DNA of 64,000 bases. Source: Blautia liquoris (lineage in GTDB: Bacteria; Bacillota; Clostridia; Lachnospirales; Lachnospiraceae). The notes under the pieces are model-generated. The model was not told where the DNA came from. It saw only the letters and a list, made by a program, of their open reading frames with translations, and ran no database searches. Shown piece by piece: positions 53,275 through 62,314 of this stretch (positions within the stretch are counted from its first letter, which is position 1; every line of letters starts with the position of its first letter). The DNA lies in NCBI RefSeq assembly GCF_015159595.1, contig NZ_CP063304.1:1922001-1986000 (forward strand). The letters run 5' to 3'. Position numbers and translations under genes: made by a program.

Positions 53275-53698
53275 TGACTATGGTCTACACCGGCTCATGA
53301 TTCATCGGAAAGAACACTATTCTTTCCTTACTGCCATGATTGGCATCTGCATCCATCTGGATGCTCGCTACAAGCAGCTGCAACTGGCTGTATAACATCA
53401 TCTCACTTCAATGCTTTTTCTTTTCAGCTCTTCCATATTGGAAGGTCTAAAAATCATGCCTTTCTTCCACTTGATCCCCTGTGATGAACACAATTTCCTT
53501 TTCCAAAAGCCTGCCTGGCTGAATTTCCCAATGATGTATGGAATTAAATCAATTGTTCATCGAGTTTCCGAGACTACTCTTCCATTTATACTGGCGATCA
53601 TAAAGTTTTTAAATAAAGTTCAAACTTATCCTCAGTTTTGAACTATTCGCAATATTCGAATAGTTTAGCAGAGCAGTTATCCCAAATTTTTGAGCAAC
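53275..53698. other. 424-bp stretch without a supported gene
   Basis: Short open frames exist on both strands (for example a plus-strand frame near 53275-53370 and one at 53411-53641), but none has a ribosome binding site or a family I recognise. This may be decayed mobile-element DNA between the response-regulator relic and the RhuM gene. Confidence 0.5.
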
Positions 53699-54697
53699 TT
53701 ATTTTTGCCGTTTCCCCTTTTGTTCCAGTAGCTTTATGCTTTCCAAATAATCCTTTTCCACACTGCTAAGAGTTTTGGCCTTATACTTTTTATACTCGAT
53801 CTGAGCCTTTTCCATCGCCTGTAAATGACTGACCGTGCCATTTCCGGTGAGAAGGTTTTCTCCTGTGGAAGTCAAAATCCCGTCTAGATGCTTTGCCCAA
53901 TCCTCCATTGTCATAGTGATTTCCCGCTCCGCCTGTCTTTCCGCAAAATCAAGATATCCGGATACCAGCTGTCCCATTGCCCGAAGTTCTTTTTCATTCA
54001 GATAATTCTTTGCAATTTTCGCTTCCTTCAAAGTCGGTTGTTCCCCTGAAAATGACATCAATCCCATAAAATCTTTTTCGGCATCAGCACGGTGATAAAT
54101 CACTTCGGTAGCTGTCTCGCCGGAAACAGCATAGTGAATTTTGTTCTGTACTCTCTTGAAAAACTGAACAGAAACTTCCGCTTTGGGATCATAGTCTATG
54201 CTTGTTGCATAGATTTCCAGCACCTGACGATAAAACACCTTTTCTGATGCCCGGATATCACGAATCCGTTCCAACAGTTCTTTGAAATATCCTCCTCCGC
54301 CCAACTCCTTTAGGCGGTTATCATCCATAGTGAATCCCTTGATCATATATTCTTTCAAGCGTTCTGTTGCCCATCTTCTGAAATTAGTTGCAATAGAAGA
54401 TTTTACTCTGTATCCAAGGGAAATAATCATATCAAGGTTGTAAAACGGCATCTCTCTTGTAACTTCACGATTTCCTTCTTTCCGAACTTGTCGGAATTTC
54501 CGACAGGTTGAATTTTCATCAAGCTCACCTTCATCATAAATATGTTTTATGTGTTCCACAACATTGGTTCGTGAAGTCTGAAACAAGTCTGCCATCTGTT
54601 GTTGTGTAAGCCACACAGTTTCGTCCTGCATATTGACGTCTATCTTCGTCAGACCATCTTCTGTCTGATAAATTATCATTTCACCATGATTATCCAA
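53699..54697 (-). CDS. RhuM family protein
   Basis: This 332-residue protein has an N-terminal helix-turn-helix-like segment (VWLTQQQMADLFQTSRTNVVEHIKH in two parts) and the RhuM core with FYNLDMIISLGYRVKS and FRRWATERLKEYM. The start is TTG 54697, nine bases after GGGAG. RhuM was named as a Salmonella virulence factor but is widespread, often inside type I restriction loci, which fits the hsdR remnant 3 kb away. Its biochemical function is not settled. Confidence 0.87.
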   Translation of the reverse strand: MDNHGEMIIYQTEDGLTKIDVNMQDETVWLTQQQMADLFQTSRTNVVEHIKHIYDEGELDENSTCRKFRQVRKEGNREVTREMPFYNLDMIISLGYRVKSSIATNFRRWATERLKEYMIKGFTMDDNRLKELGGGGYFKELLERIRDIRASEKVFYRQVLEIYATSIDYDPKAEVSVQFFKRVQNKIHYAVSGETATEVIYHRADAEKDFMGLMSFSGEQPTLKEAKIAKNYLNEKELRAMGQLVSGYLDFAERQAEREITMTMEDWAKHLDGILTSTGENLLTGNGTVSHLQAMEKAQIEYKKYKAKTLSSVEKDYLESIKLLEQKGKRQK

Positions 54698-54744
54698 TAT
54701 CTTATTCTCCCTTCAGTTTTAATACCTAATCCTTCCCACATCTC

Positions 54745-55310
54745 TCAAGTACATACAATCTCCTTGAATTTTTCTCCGGCATAGATATATTCTATCTTGC
54801 CATTTATCTTCATGGTAAACAGCCAATCAAAATTCATAGCATGATTGATCTCCAGCGTATGCAAAATTCCATCTCGGATAAATTCATAAAATCGATAGCC
54901 ATCATCGGCAAATCGGCTTTGCGTGGTATTCAGTGTAGCGATAGCACTTTTGTCCGTGAGCTTTTCAAAACAGGTGATTGGGTTTTCTTCAAACATTTTC
55001 TTTAAGGCCTTTGTCATTTGCTTATCCGTCTTATATAATTCAATCAGATAGTGTGCCATCATATCGCCGACATTTTCTAAGTCTGCTACCTTTACATCAA
55101 CTAAAACAGAGTTAACTTGCTGGCAAAATTCACTACTTGGATACATTTTCTTTTATCGAAATAAAACAGTTTTGCACCCCATTCAAGAATTTTATCTCCG
55201 CTTTCATTCTCAATCACAGCCTCAGCAATCTGATTAATTGGAGGAGTTAATTCCTTTGGAAGTTTCAATTTGTATCTTTCAAAGGTCTGCTTTGTCGCAT
55301 AAATAATCAT
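54745..55310 (-). pseudogene. DUF6933-like protein, frameshifted
   Basis: Two frames (55310-55101 and 55146-54745) read as halves of one protein of about 187 residues: MIIYATKQTFERYKLKLP in the first, VDVKVADLENVGDMMAHYL in the second. The join is in the CTGTTTTAG stretch near 55103-55110; one more T would fuse them, giving NFASKLTLFLVDVK. I associate the family with DUF6933, but not firmly. The first frame overlaps the XRE gene by 4 bases (ATGA), so the two were a coupled pair. Confidence 0.6.
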
Positions 55311-55534
55311 AAAGCATCACCCGCATTTTCTCGTTTCACATAGGTCAGTTCAATATCATAGCCAAGAGCCTCCAGCATCTGCACGAAGGTCTTATTTACC
55401 ACACCGTCCTGTTTTTTGATGATACGGTTGACATACTGTCCCGTGGTACCAATCTTCTCGGCAAGGTGTGCCTGCGTGATGCCGTCCTCTATACATTTGA
55501 CCTTAACATCCACTTCTATATTATTTTTCAGCAT
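55307..55534 (-). CDS. XRE-family helix-turn-helix protein
   Basis: This 75-residue protein has a Cro/CI-type HTH (GITQAHLAEKIGTTGQYVNR) and a short C-terminal extension. The start is ATG 55534, eight bases after GGGAG; the longer frame to 55621 lacks a site. It overlaps its DUF6933-like partner by 4 bases, as in many toxin-antitoxin pairs, but the partner is broken. Confidence 0.82.
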   Translation of the reverse strand: MLKNNIEVDVKVKCIEDGITQAHLAEKIGTTGQYVNRIIKKQDGVVNKTFVQMLEALGYDIELTYVKRENAGDAL

Positions 55535-55635
55535 ACTGTTTTCTCCCATTAAGCAAACCGACCGACTATTTCTAACACATTTCAGATAATTTATTATACT
55601 ACTACTTTGTGAATTTTTCAATCCTTTGCAGAAAA

Positions 55636-55667
55636 ATAGACACCCTGCATTTTTACAGAGTGCCTAT
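55636..55667 (-). terminator. Terminator after the recombinase remnant
   Basis: Arms ATAGACACCCTG and CAGAGTGCCTAT with an 8-base loop, followed by TTTTTC on the minus strand. Confidence 0.75.
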
Positions 55668-55683
55668 CGCTGTTTTGGTTATT

Positions 55684-56325
55684 TTATCCCTTTATCTCTA
55701 TCTGAATGCCTGACTTAAACAAGAAATTCAAATGGTCATCGTACACCGTGATTTTTTCTATCAGCTTTCCTACCAGTTGTTCGTCATAGGCTGTCACTCG
55801 TTTCGGCTGAGATTTCAAATATTCTATCATTTCCTCTGTTCGCTCAATTTGTGCCTTATAATTCACACTGTCCGCCATTGCTTGCTTCTGCTCATTCTGC
55901 AGGGCATAAATCTTATCAACCACCTTGGAATAATCCTCCGATGCAGCAGTCATTTTAACAAGAAGTGTCTGCTGCTTTTCTATATGCTTTCTGATAAGCT
56001 CCAATTCTTCGGTGTGGGCATTTCCAAGAACCTCTGAAATATTAGTTTCCCAAACCTTTATGACTCTTTGCTTTCCTCCAAGAACTTTGTTGATAGCTTC
56101 AAGCACCAAGTTCTGCAGCTGTATCTCTGACAGCGTCCTTGCCGGACATTCCACTCCCGGAGCATCCAGCCGTGTAATGCATCTCCACACTATCTGCTTT
56201 TTACCGTGATTGTTCCAGTGGGTTCTGCGGTATACATCATTGCAGTGTCCGCAAAAAACAATACTGAAAAGGGCATATTTACTGCTGTGGTACTTGTGGC
56301 ACTTTGGATTTCCCATCACCAACAT
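55684..56325 (-). pseudogene. Large serine recombinase, C-terminal fragment
   Basis: The frame reads KYALFSIVFCGHCNDVYRR then HWNNHGKKQIVWRC, the zinc beta-ribbon of large serine recombinases (TndX/TnpX class, Cys pairs visible), followed by a coiled coil (about EELELIRKHIEKQQTLLVK). The N-terminal catalytic resolvase domain and the recombinase domain are missing, so it cannot act. The frame to 56415 contains unrelated codons. It is a relic of an integrative element. Confidence 0.85.
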
Positions 56326-56587
56326 TATAATTACTTCTCTGAACCAAACCGTGCTTTCTTTTGACCTGTGCGACATATAGTTGTGATACCTTAAATCCTG
56401 CATTATCAAGCACATACTGCCTTATCTCTGCATAGGTAGCCTTACTCTCCGCCTGTGTCAAATCCATCTCATCAAGGTCAATTTCGACCTCAATCGACTG
56501 GGTTGATTTTAGTTTGGACAAAAGAACAACCGTCTCCACATGGCACGATACGTGCTGATGAATGTCTGGGTATTGAGCAGTTTCCAT
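56279..56587 (-). pseudogene. RlmD/RumA-like C-terminal fragment
   Basis: The frame carries HVSCHVETVVLLSKLKS, which contains the HVETV motif of TrmA/RlmD-type uracil methyltransferases, and a following helical tail (KVSQLYVAQVKRKHG). The upstream methyltransferase domain is absent. It overlaps the recombinase fragment in another frame. Such short frames are common next to clostridial conjugative elements. Confidence 0.6.
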
Positions 56588-56860
56588 GGACCTCTATTTT
56601 TTAGGTCTGTTTGTTTGCGGGAATATATCCAAGGTAAAAATACACTCAAAACGGCTGCTTTTATAACCTCGCCTGTTCGTGAAAACAGGTCATAGAGCCC
56701 GTTCTTGCCTATTAAATGCAGAAGGCCTGAATCTCCGAATGTCTCAAAACTACGCTTTGAGGGAACAAGTCTGAAATGTCATCGTCTCAACCTAGAGAGT
56801 GTCTAACAGATCCCGATAAATACGGTTAGTAGATAACTTTCTGCTTGAATTCTTCTCTTC
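56588..56860. other. 273-bp gap without a supported feature
   Basis: It lies between the RlmD-like fragment and the GIY-YIG gene. A short inverted stretch (CCTGTTCGTGAAAACAGG near 56670-56690) is seen, but no gene or known RNA. Confidence 0.45.
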
Positions 56861-57727
56861 TCATTCTGTCTTTCTGCTTTCGATATCTTTAAGAGATCGA
56901 CCATCCTTTGCTTTCCATGTCCTCGGACCACTCACGCTGTAGCCAAGAACAAAATCTGCGGCCGCCGACGAACTGGAAAATAAGAGATCTTCTGTCGTAA
57001 TCAGATCATTTATTTTACCATTACCAACCATTTTCTTGCGAAGCCTGACTATTCCCACATTTAACTTCTCTGATACTTTCCCATTAACCGTCGCACCCTG
57101 TAAAACTACAAAGCCCTCTGTTGTTGTTTTACCAGTAGCGTTTGCTCTTCCAGTCGAAATGTAGAGAAGTTCCTCATCTGAAGCTGAACCAACAGAATCT
57201 TTCTGCAGCACTGGCTCCAAGGCCTTATATCCAAGTGCATTTAACAGAATCCTCACATTATCGATAAATTCTTCCATCATGGCCTTTTGGGATTCTTTCA
57301 TAACCGTGTTCTGATAGGTGTTCTTTGTAAGAACGGTATAACGTTTGCTATTTTTTGCTATTTCTACAAAACGATTCTCCAGATAACGTATAAGAGCTTT
57401 ATTAAGATCCCTACCCGTGAATATTACGGCTGTATTCCAGTAGTATTTTTCTTTTTCTGATTGATAATCCCGAAGGTGCTGTATAAGTCGGTCCTTCACG
57501 TTCTCGGATTCGCCAATATAAACGGAATCTCTCCCATCATCTTCCTTGCAGAACAGGAAATAGACTCCAGCCTGTATTATATCATCCCGAGCACATGATG
57601 AGAGCTCTATCCTTGGTATCTTTATGGCTTTACCGTTCCAGTTAGAGAGTTCAGCAGTAATGATGCTGTCCGCAGTACCATTTACAAGAAATAGTTCGAT
57701 TGATTTGCCATAGGTCACATTACGCAC
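56861..57727 (-). CDS. GIY-YIG nuclease-like protein with DUF4357 domain
   Basis: This 288-residue protein has a GIY-YIG-type domain (GVYFLFCKEDD...SVYIGESENVKDRL in pieces, then an Arg and Glu of the catalytic set) and a C-terminal DUF4357 domain (about 235-285, SAAADFVLGYSVSGPRTWK). Such proteins occur in restriction and defence islands. It follows the hsdR remnant by 69 bases on the same strand, so it was probably part of the same locus. Confidence 0.84.
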   Translation of the reverse strand: MRNVTYGKSIELFLVNGTADSIITAELSNWNGKAIKIPRIELSSCARDDIIQAGVYFLFCKEDDGRDSVYIGESENVKDRLIQHLRDYQSEKEKYYWNTAVIFTGRDLNKALIRYLENRFVEIAKNSKRYTVLTKNTYQNTVMKESQKAMMEEFIDNVRILLNALGYKALEPVLQKDSVGSASDEELLYISTGRANATGKTTTEGFVVLQGATVNGKVSEKLNVGIVRLRKKMVGNGKINDLITTEDLLFSSSSAAADFVLGYSVSGPRTWKAKDGRSLKDIESRKTE

Positions 57728-57796
57728 CTCCTCAATGCCATAATCCTCTGCTGTCCACCTATAATCATATTGTTACCCTTTGTCACATCCATATCT

Positions 57797-58585
57797 TCAG
57801 TCTTCCTTCTTAATTCCGTATAGATCAGAATCTTCCGCTACCATCGTCAAATCCTGGTCATTATTCTTCAGCGTCTCGGCATAACTCACAACTCGCCTAT
57901 TCATATCATTATTATCAGTCCATAACTCACACTGAAACATTACCGTCTGAACTGCATCATCCATACCTTCCGGCGGATATTTATGTTTTCTCAAAAGTCG
58001 CTTAATCATCATTCGCATTTTTGCTCTTGCAGACTCGCGCTTCTGCCAGTCAATAGAACGGTTCTTACGTAACGCCTCTGTGAGCTCTTTCGTAATCGCT
58101 ATAAGCTCATCATTTTCATAAAAATCCTTAATTGCCTGTGGCTTTGTCAAAGCATCATAAAATGCAAGCTCATCTTCGGAAAGCCCCATCTCATCTCCTG
58201 CGTCTCTGGCATCGCGTATCTGCTTTGCCATCTTAAGTAGTTCTTCAATGACTTCTTCATTTGAGAGCATTCCGTTAAGATAACGATTCATAACTCCCTG
58301 AATAATCTCACTAAATTTCTCGGATTTAACGACATTTGTGTGTCTGTATATCTGTACCTGTTCCGCAATCAACTTTTTCAGGAGTTCAACTGCAAGGTTC
58401 TTTTCTTTCATTTTTGAAATTTCCTCAAGAAACTTCGGATCAAAAAGCGAAAACTCCTGCTTCACATCAGAGAACAGGTTAATAACACCGTCACTCTTAA
58501 TACTGGATTTCAAAAGTTCATTGATGTGTGCATTCATTTCAGGAAGAGATAGTTTCTTTCCCTCACCTTTGTTTATCAGACGCAT
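57797..58585 (-). pseudogene. Type I restriction enzyme HsdR, C-terminal fragment
   Basis: The 262-residue frame matches only the helical C-terminus of HsdR: LAFYDALTKPQAIKDFYEND, KMRMMIKRLLRKHKYPPEG and DAVQTVMFQCELW. HsdR is normally 800-1000 residues, so the nuclease and helicase motors are missing. The homology starts at the first codons, and a stop (TAA) lies 12 bases before the ATG at 58585; the terminase fragment begins at 58591. No hsdM or hsdS is seen. Confidence 0.85.
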
Positions 58586-58590
58586 AACAA

Positions 58591-59568
58591 GTGATTACAA
58601 CAGCAGGGACAGATACCAATTCCATCTGTTTTGAGACACATCAGAAAGCGTTAGATCTCTTAAAGTGGCGAAAGGTTGATCCCACGTTCTATCCCGTGAT
58701 CTATGGTGCAAAGGATCATGAGGATTGGACCGACCAGAAAGTATGGAGAAAAGTGAATCCCTCTCTGGGGATTACTGTTGGAATAGATAAAGTCCAGGCA
58801 GCCTGCGAGTCAGCGAAACAAAATCCGGCGGAGGAGAACGCTTTCCGGCAATTAAGGCTGAATCAATGGGTCAAACAGGCAGTTCGTTGGATACCTATGG
58901 AGAAGTAGGATGCCTGTTCTTTTCCGGTGAATGCAAAGGAACTGGAAGGACGTGTATGTTATGGAGGATTAGATCTTTCCAGCACTACAGATATCACTGC
59001 CTTTGTGCTTGTATTCCCTCCGTTAGACGAAGAAGATAAATTCAGCATTCTTCCCTTCTTCTGGATTCCGGATGAGAACGTAGATCTCCGTGTTCGAAGA
59101 GATCATGTTCCTTATGATGTCTGGAAAAAACAGGGTTATTTAAATACGACAGAAGGAAATGTGGTCCACTATGGTTATATTGAAAAGCTGGAAGAGACTT
59201 TCAATATTCGGGAAATAGTCTTTGATCGCTGGGGTGCCGTACAGATGGTACAAAACCTTGAGGGGATGGGATTTACGGTTGTTCCCTTTGGACAAGGATT
59301 TAAAGATATGTCGCCTCCAACAAGAGAACTGATGAAACTGACTTTGGAGAAAAGAATTGCTCATAATGGCCAGCCGGTACTTCGCTGGATGATGGACAAT
59401 ATTTTTATTAAAAGTGATCCAGCTGGAAATATCAAACCAGATAAAGAAAAATCCACAGAGAAAATTGATGGGGTTGTTGCCACCATTATGGCTTTGGACC
59501 GTGCCATTCGCTGTGGTAATGATAACAGTGAATCTGTCTATGATGACAAAGGCATTTTATTTTTATAA
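58591..59568 (+). pseudogene. Phage terminase large subunit, truncated and with internal amber codon
   Basis: The frame begins VITTAGTDTNSICFETHQKA, which is mid-protein in HK97-type terminases, so the ATPase Walker A part is gone. KVDPTFYPVIYGAKDHEDW and the nuclease-domain GGLDLSSTTDITAFVLVFPP follow. At 58906-58908 a TAG stands where the family has Trp (MEK*DACSFPV), in the same frame, splitting it into two open frames. It is non-functional unless the amber is suppressed. Confidence 0.9.
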
Positions 59569-59608
59569 GAAATGAAGCCCCTGTTTTGCACAAAAGCTCC
59601 ATTTCTGT

Positions 59609-59938
59609 TTATTCATTTGAGTTGATGATTCCTTTGATGTCTCGACCACCATAAAAAACACGGGCAACTGTAACGGTTCCTTCCTTGTCATCAATCAGAT
59701 AATACACAATAAAATTATCTACCGGTAACTGATGCATTTCCATTGAATGCCAAGGTTCCCACTCAACCAGCCTATAGCGTGCCGGCATAGAATCCAAAGA
59801 ACGTACTTCTTTTCGAATGCGACCCACCTGCCCTGCTGCGGTCTCCGGAACAAGAAGTTCATTGGCGATATAAGAATAGATTTCTCTCAAATCGTCAAGC
59901 GCATTCTGAGAATAGCTTACTGTAAAATTTTCTGTCAT
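59609..59938 (-). CDS. RelE/ParE-superfamily toxin
   Basis: This 109-residue protein has the RelE/ParE fold: SYSQNALDDLREIYSYIA in the first helices, MPARYRLVEWEPW in the middle, and VDNFIVYYLIDD with VARVFYGGRDI at the end. It is probably an mRNA interferase or gyrase inhibitor. The gene overlaps the antitoxin by 4 bases and is on the opposite strand to the phage genes. Confidence 0.9.
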   Translation of the reverse strand: MTENFTVSYSQNALDDLREIYSYIANELLVPETAAGQVGRIRKEVRSLDSMPARYRLVEWEPWHSMEMHQLPVDNFIVYYLIDDKEGTVTVARVFYGGRDIKGIINSNE

Positions 59939-60240
59939 ATGCCAAATTCCTTTGCTAACGTCGCATCGACTTCATCGGCGGAATATACCTTTCCAGCTTT
60001 GATAGAATCAACACCTTTCTGAAGCTCAGCGTCGAGCTGTTCTCTGGTCATTGCACCAACAGCTAACGGCTTTGCAGAAGGAAGACGTAAGTCGAATGGA
60101 ATCCCTTTTGTCAGTACAATCTGGCTATAAAGCATCTGGATTGCACTTGATGGAGAAATTCCAAGCTTTGACAGAATATCTTCCGCACTGTCCTTCAGAT
60201 TTGTATCTATTCTCGCATATACAGCGGATGTGTTTGCCAT
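59935..60240 (-). CDS. RelB/DinJ-family antitoxin
   Basis: This 101-residue protein has a ribbon-helix-helix N-terminus (SAVYARIDTNLKDSAEDILS) and LGISPSSAIQMLYSQIVL, as in DinJ/RelB antitoxins. The C-terminus wraps the toxin in known relatives. The start is ATG 60240 behind GGAGGCGATACT. It is first in the two-gene operon and should autorepress its promoter. Confidence 0.9.
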   Translation of the reverse strand: MANTSAVYARIDTNLKDSAEDILSKLGISPSSAIQMLYSQIVLTKGIPFDLRLPSAKPLAVGAMTREQLDAELQKGVDSIKAGKVYSADEVDATLAKEFGI

Positions 60241-60261
60241 AGTATCGCCTCCTTTTTCCTT

Positions 60262-60300
60262 ATTATAATTGCAAATGCTTGTGATTGCAAGCATTTGCAA
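60262..60300 (-). promoter_or_regulatory. Promoter and palindromic operator of the toxin-antitoxin operon
   Basis: On the minus strand TTGCAA (60290-60285), a 17-base spacer and TATAAT (60267-60262) form a promoter. A dyad with perfect 13-base arms and a 6-base centre covers 60269-60300, overlapping the -35 and spacer, as expected for autoregulation. Confidence 0.75.
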
Positions 60301-60360
60301 TGATTATTTTATTACAAAACTATAAATTTTATGTGCCCAGCGGGGTAGAAAGGATTATTT

Positions 60361-61603
60361 ATGGGATTTTTATCAGAACTATTTCATTCCAGAGACAAGC
60401 CGAAGGATAGTCTTTCCGGTCGCCTCTCCTTTTTATTTGGAGGAACTTCTTCCGGAAATACCGTTACCGAAAGAACTGCTATGCAGACCACTACTGTCTA
60501 TGCCTGTGTGCGTGTACTTGCAGAGTTACTACTAAATGTCTTTCAATACACAGAAGATGGGGGGGGAACGGAAGCAACCGGAGCATCCGCTATATTTTCT
60601 CCTGCATGATGCACCGAATCCTGAGATGACCAGTTTTATATTTCGCGAAACATTGATGAGTCATTTACTCCTTTGGGGAAATGCCTATGCGCAGATTATT
60701 CGAAACGGAAGGGGCGTTCCGATTGCACTCTATCCTTTGCTTCCTAGTAAGATGGATGTCAACCGTTCAAAGGCAGGACAGCTGATCTATACGTATCAGA
60801 AAGATTACGATGAATATGGTGCAAGAAATCATTCACAACAGATTGCCTTAAGTTCTGATGAGGTTCTACATATTCCGGGACTCGGTTTTGATGGTTTAGT
60901 TGGCTATAGTCCGATTGCTATGGCCAAAAATGCAATCGGCATGTCTCTCGCCGCGGAGGAATACGGAGCCTCTTTCTTTGCAAACGGGGCAACACCGGGG
61001 GGTATCTTGGAGCATCCGGGGATTGTGAAGGAACCGGACAAGTTAAGGGAAAGCTGGCAGGCACAATTTTCTGGAAAAAACAGTCACCATGTAGCAGTGT
61101 TGGAGGAGGGAATGACCTTTCATCAGTTGTCGATTCCTCCCAATGAAGCACAGTTCATTGAAACAAGAAAATTTCAGATTGATGAGATCGCAAGGATTTT
61201 TCGGGTACCGCCACATATGATTGGTGATTTAGAGAAATCCTCCTTTTCCAATATCGAACAGCAGTCACTTGAATTTGTGAAATACACCTTAAACCCATGG
61301 TGTGTGCGTTGGGAACAGGCAATGAACCAGCAACTGTTGATGCTTAAGGAAAGATCAAAAATATTTATCAAATTCAATGTGGATGGCCTGATGCGTGGCG
61401 ACTATCAAAGCCGTATGAATGGTTATGCAATCGGGCGCCAGAATGGCTGGCTCTCTGCAAATGACATCCGTGAATTGGAGAATATGAACCGGATTCCTGC
61501 AAAGGATGGCGGAGATCTTTATTTAGTGAATGGAAATATGCTGCCCCTTGAAAAAGCAGGAGGCTTTTATAAGGATGAGGAAAGTGAGGTGAATGCAAAA
61601 TGA
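60361..61603 (+). CDS. Phage portal protein (HK97 family), with frame change at a G8 tract
   Basis: The first frame (60361-60609) reads MGFLSELFHSRDKPKDSLSG and ends in VYACVRVLAELLLNVFQYTEDG; the second (60536-61603) continues ERKQPEHPLYFLLHDAPNPE, giving the portal sequence through LHIPGLGFDGLVGYSPI and the C-terminal wing. The join is in the G8 run at 60559-60566; seven Gs would restore one frame of about 413 residues. It is either a one-base insertion or a slip site. It is the channel through which DNA enters the head. Confidence 0.88.
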
Positions 61604-62298
61604 AGAAGTTTTGGAACTGGAGTGTAAAAGATTCCAATCGAATACTAACGATCGATGGAACGATTGCAGAAGAAAGCTGGTTCGATGATGATGTCACACC
61701 AAAGATCTTTAAGGAAGAATTAAATAATGGAGACGGCGCCATTACTCTCTGGTTGAATTCTCCGGGAGGCGACTGCATTGCAGCGAGTCAGATTTACACG
61801 ATGCTGATGGAGTATTCCGGAGATGTTCAGGTCAAAGTGGATGGGTTAGCTGCATCTGCCGCATCGGTAATTGCAGTGGCCGGGACAACCGTTTCTATGG
61901 CATCAACATCTATGATGATGATTCACAATCCTTTTACTATGGCTATGGGCGATACCGACGAAATGAAAAAAGCCATCGACATGCTTACACAAGTTAAGGA
62001 ATCCATCATTAATGCTTATGAGATAAAAACCGGTTTATCCCGCAGCAGGATTGCAAATTTGATGGATGCAGAAACCTGGATGAATGCAAAGAAAGCGATC
62101 GAATTGGGATTTGCGGATGACATACTACAAGACAATAAGAAAGAAGCCATTGACGGATACTCATTCTCCATGCGGACGGTTGCCAATGCGTTATGGAATA
62201 AAGCAAGACAAGAGAAAAAAGCGGATCCGCCACAAACAAAGGAACCAATGGAAACCATAGAGTCGCTGAAAAAGCGGCTTTCAATTATCTCACATTAA
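61600..62298 (+). CDS. ClpP-like prohead protease
   Basis: This 232-residue protein is a ClpP-fold head maturation protease. LNSPGGDCIAA precedes the catalytic Ser in GLAASAASVIAVAG; the His is in MIHNPFTMAMG. A short C-terminal tail (TKEPMETIESLKKRL) remains after the protease domain. It overlaps the portal stop by 4 bases. It processes the capsid protein and scaffold of the prophage head. Confidence 0.92.
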   Translation: MKKFWNWSVKDSNRILTIDGTIAEESWFDDDVTPKIFKEELNNGDGAITLWLNSPGGDCIAASQIYTMLMEYSGDVQVKVDGLAASAASVIAVAGTTVSMASTSMMMIHNPFTMAMGDTDEMKKAIDMLTQVKESIINAYEIKTGLSRSRIANLMDAETWMNAKKAIELGFADDILQDNKKEAIDGYSFSMRTVANALWNKARQEKKADPPQTKEPMETIESLKKRLSIISH

Positions 62299-62314
62299 AT
62301 TAGGAGGAGACATC

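Noticed and set aside
53411-53641. Plus-strand frame of 76 codons
   Set aside because: No ribosome binding site and no recognisable family; it lies in decayed DNA.
59460-59500. Match to 51556-51570 as evidence for phage attachment sites
   Set aside because: The shared core is only about 15 bases within coding sequence of the terminase, and no integrase is seen; a gene relic is more likely than att sites.
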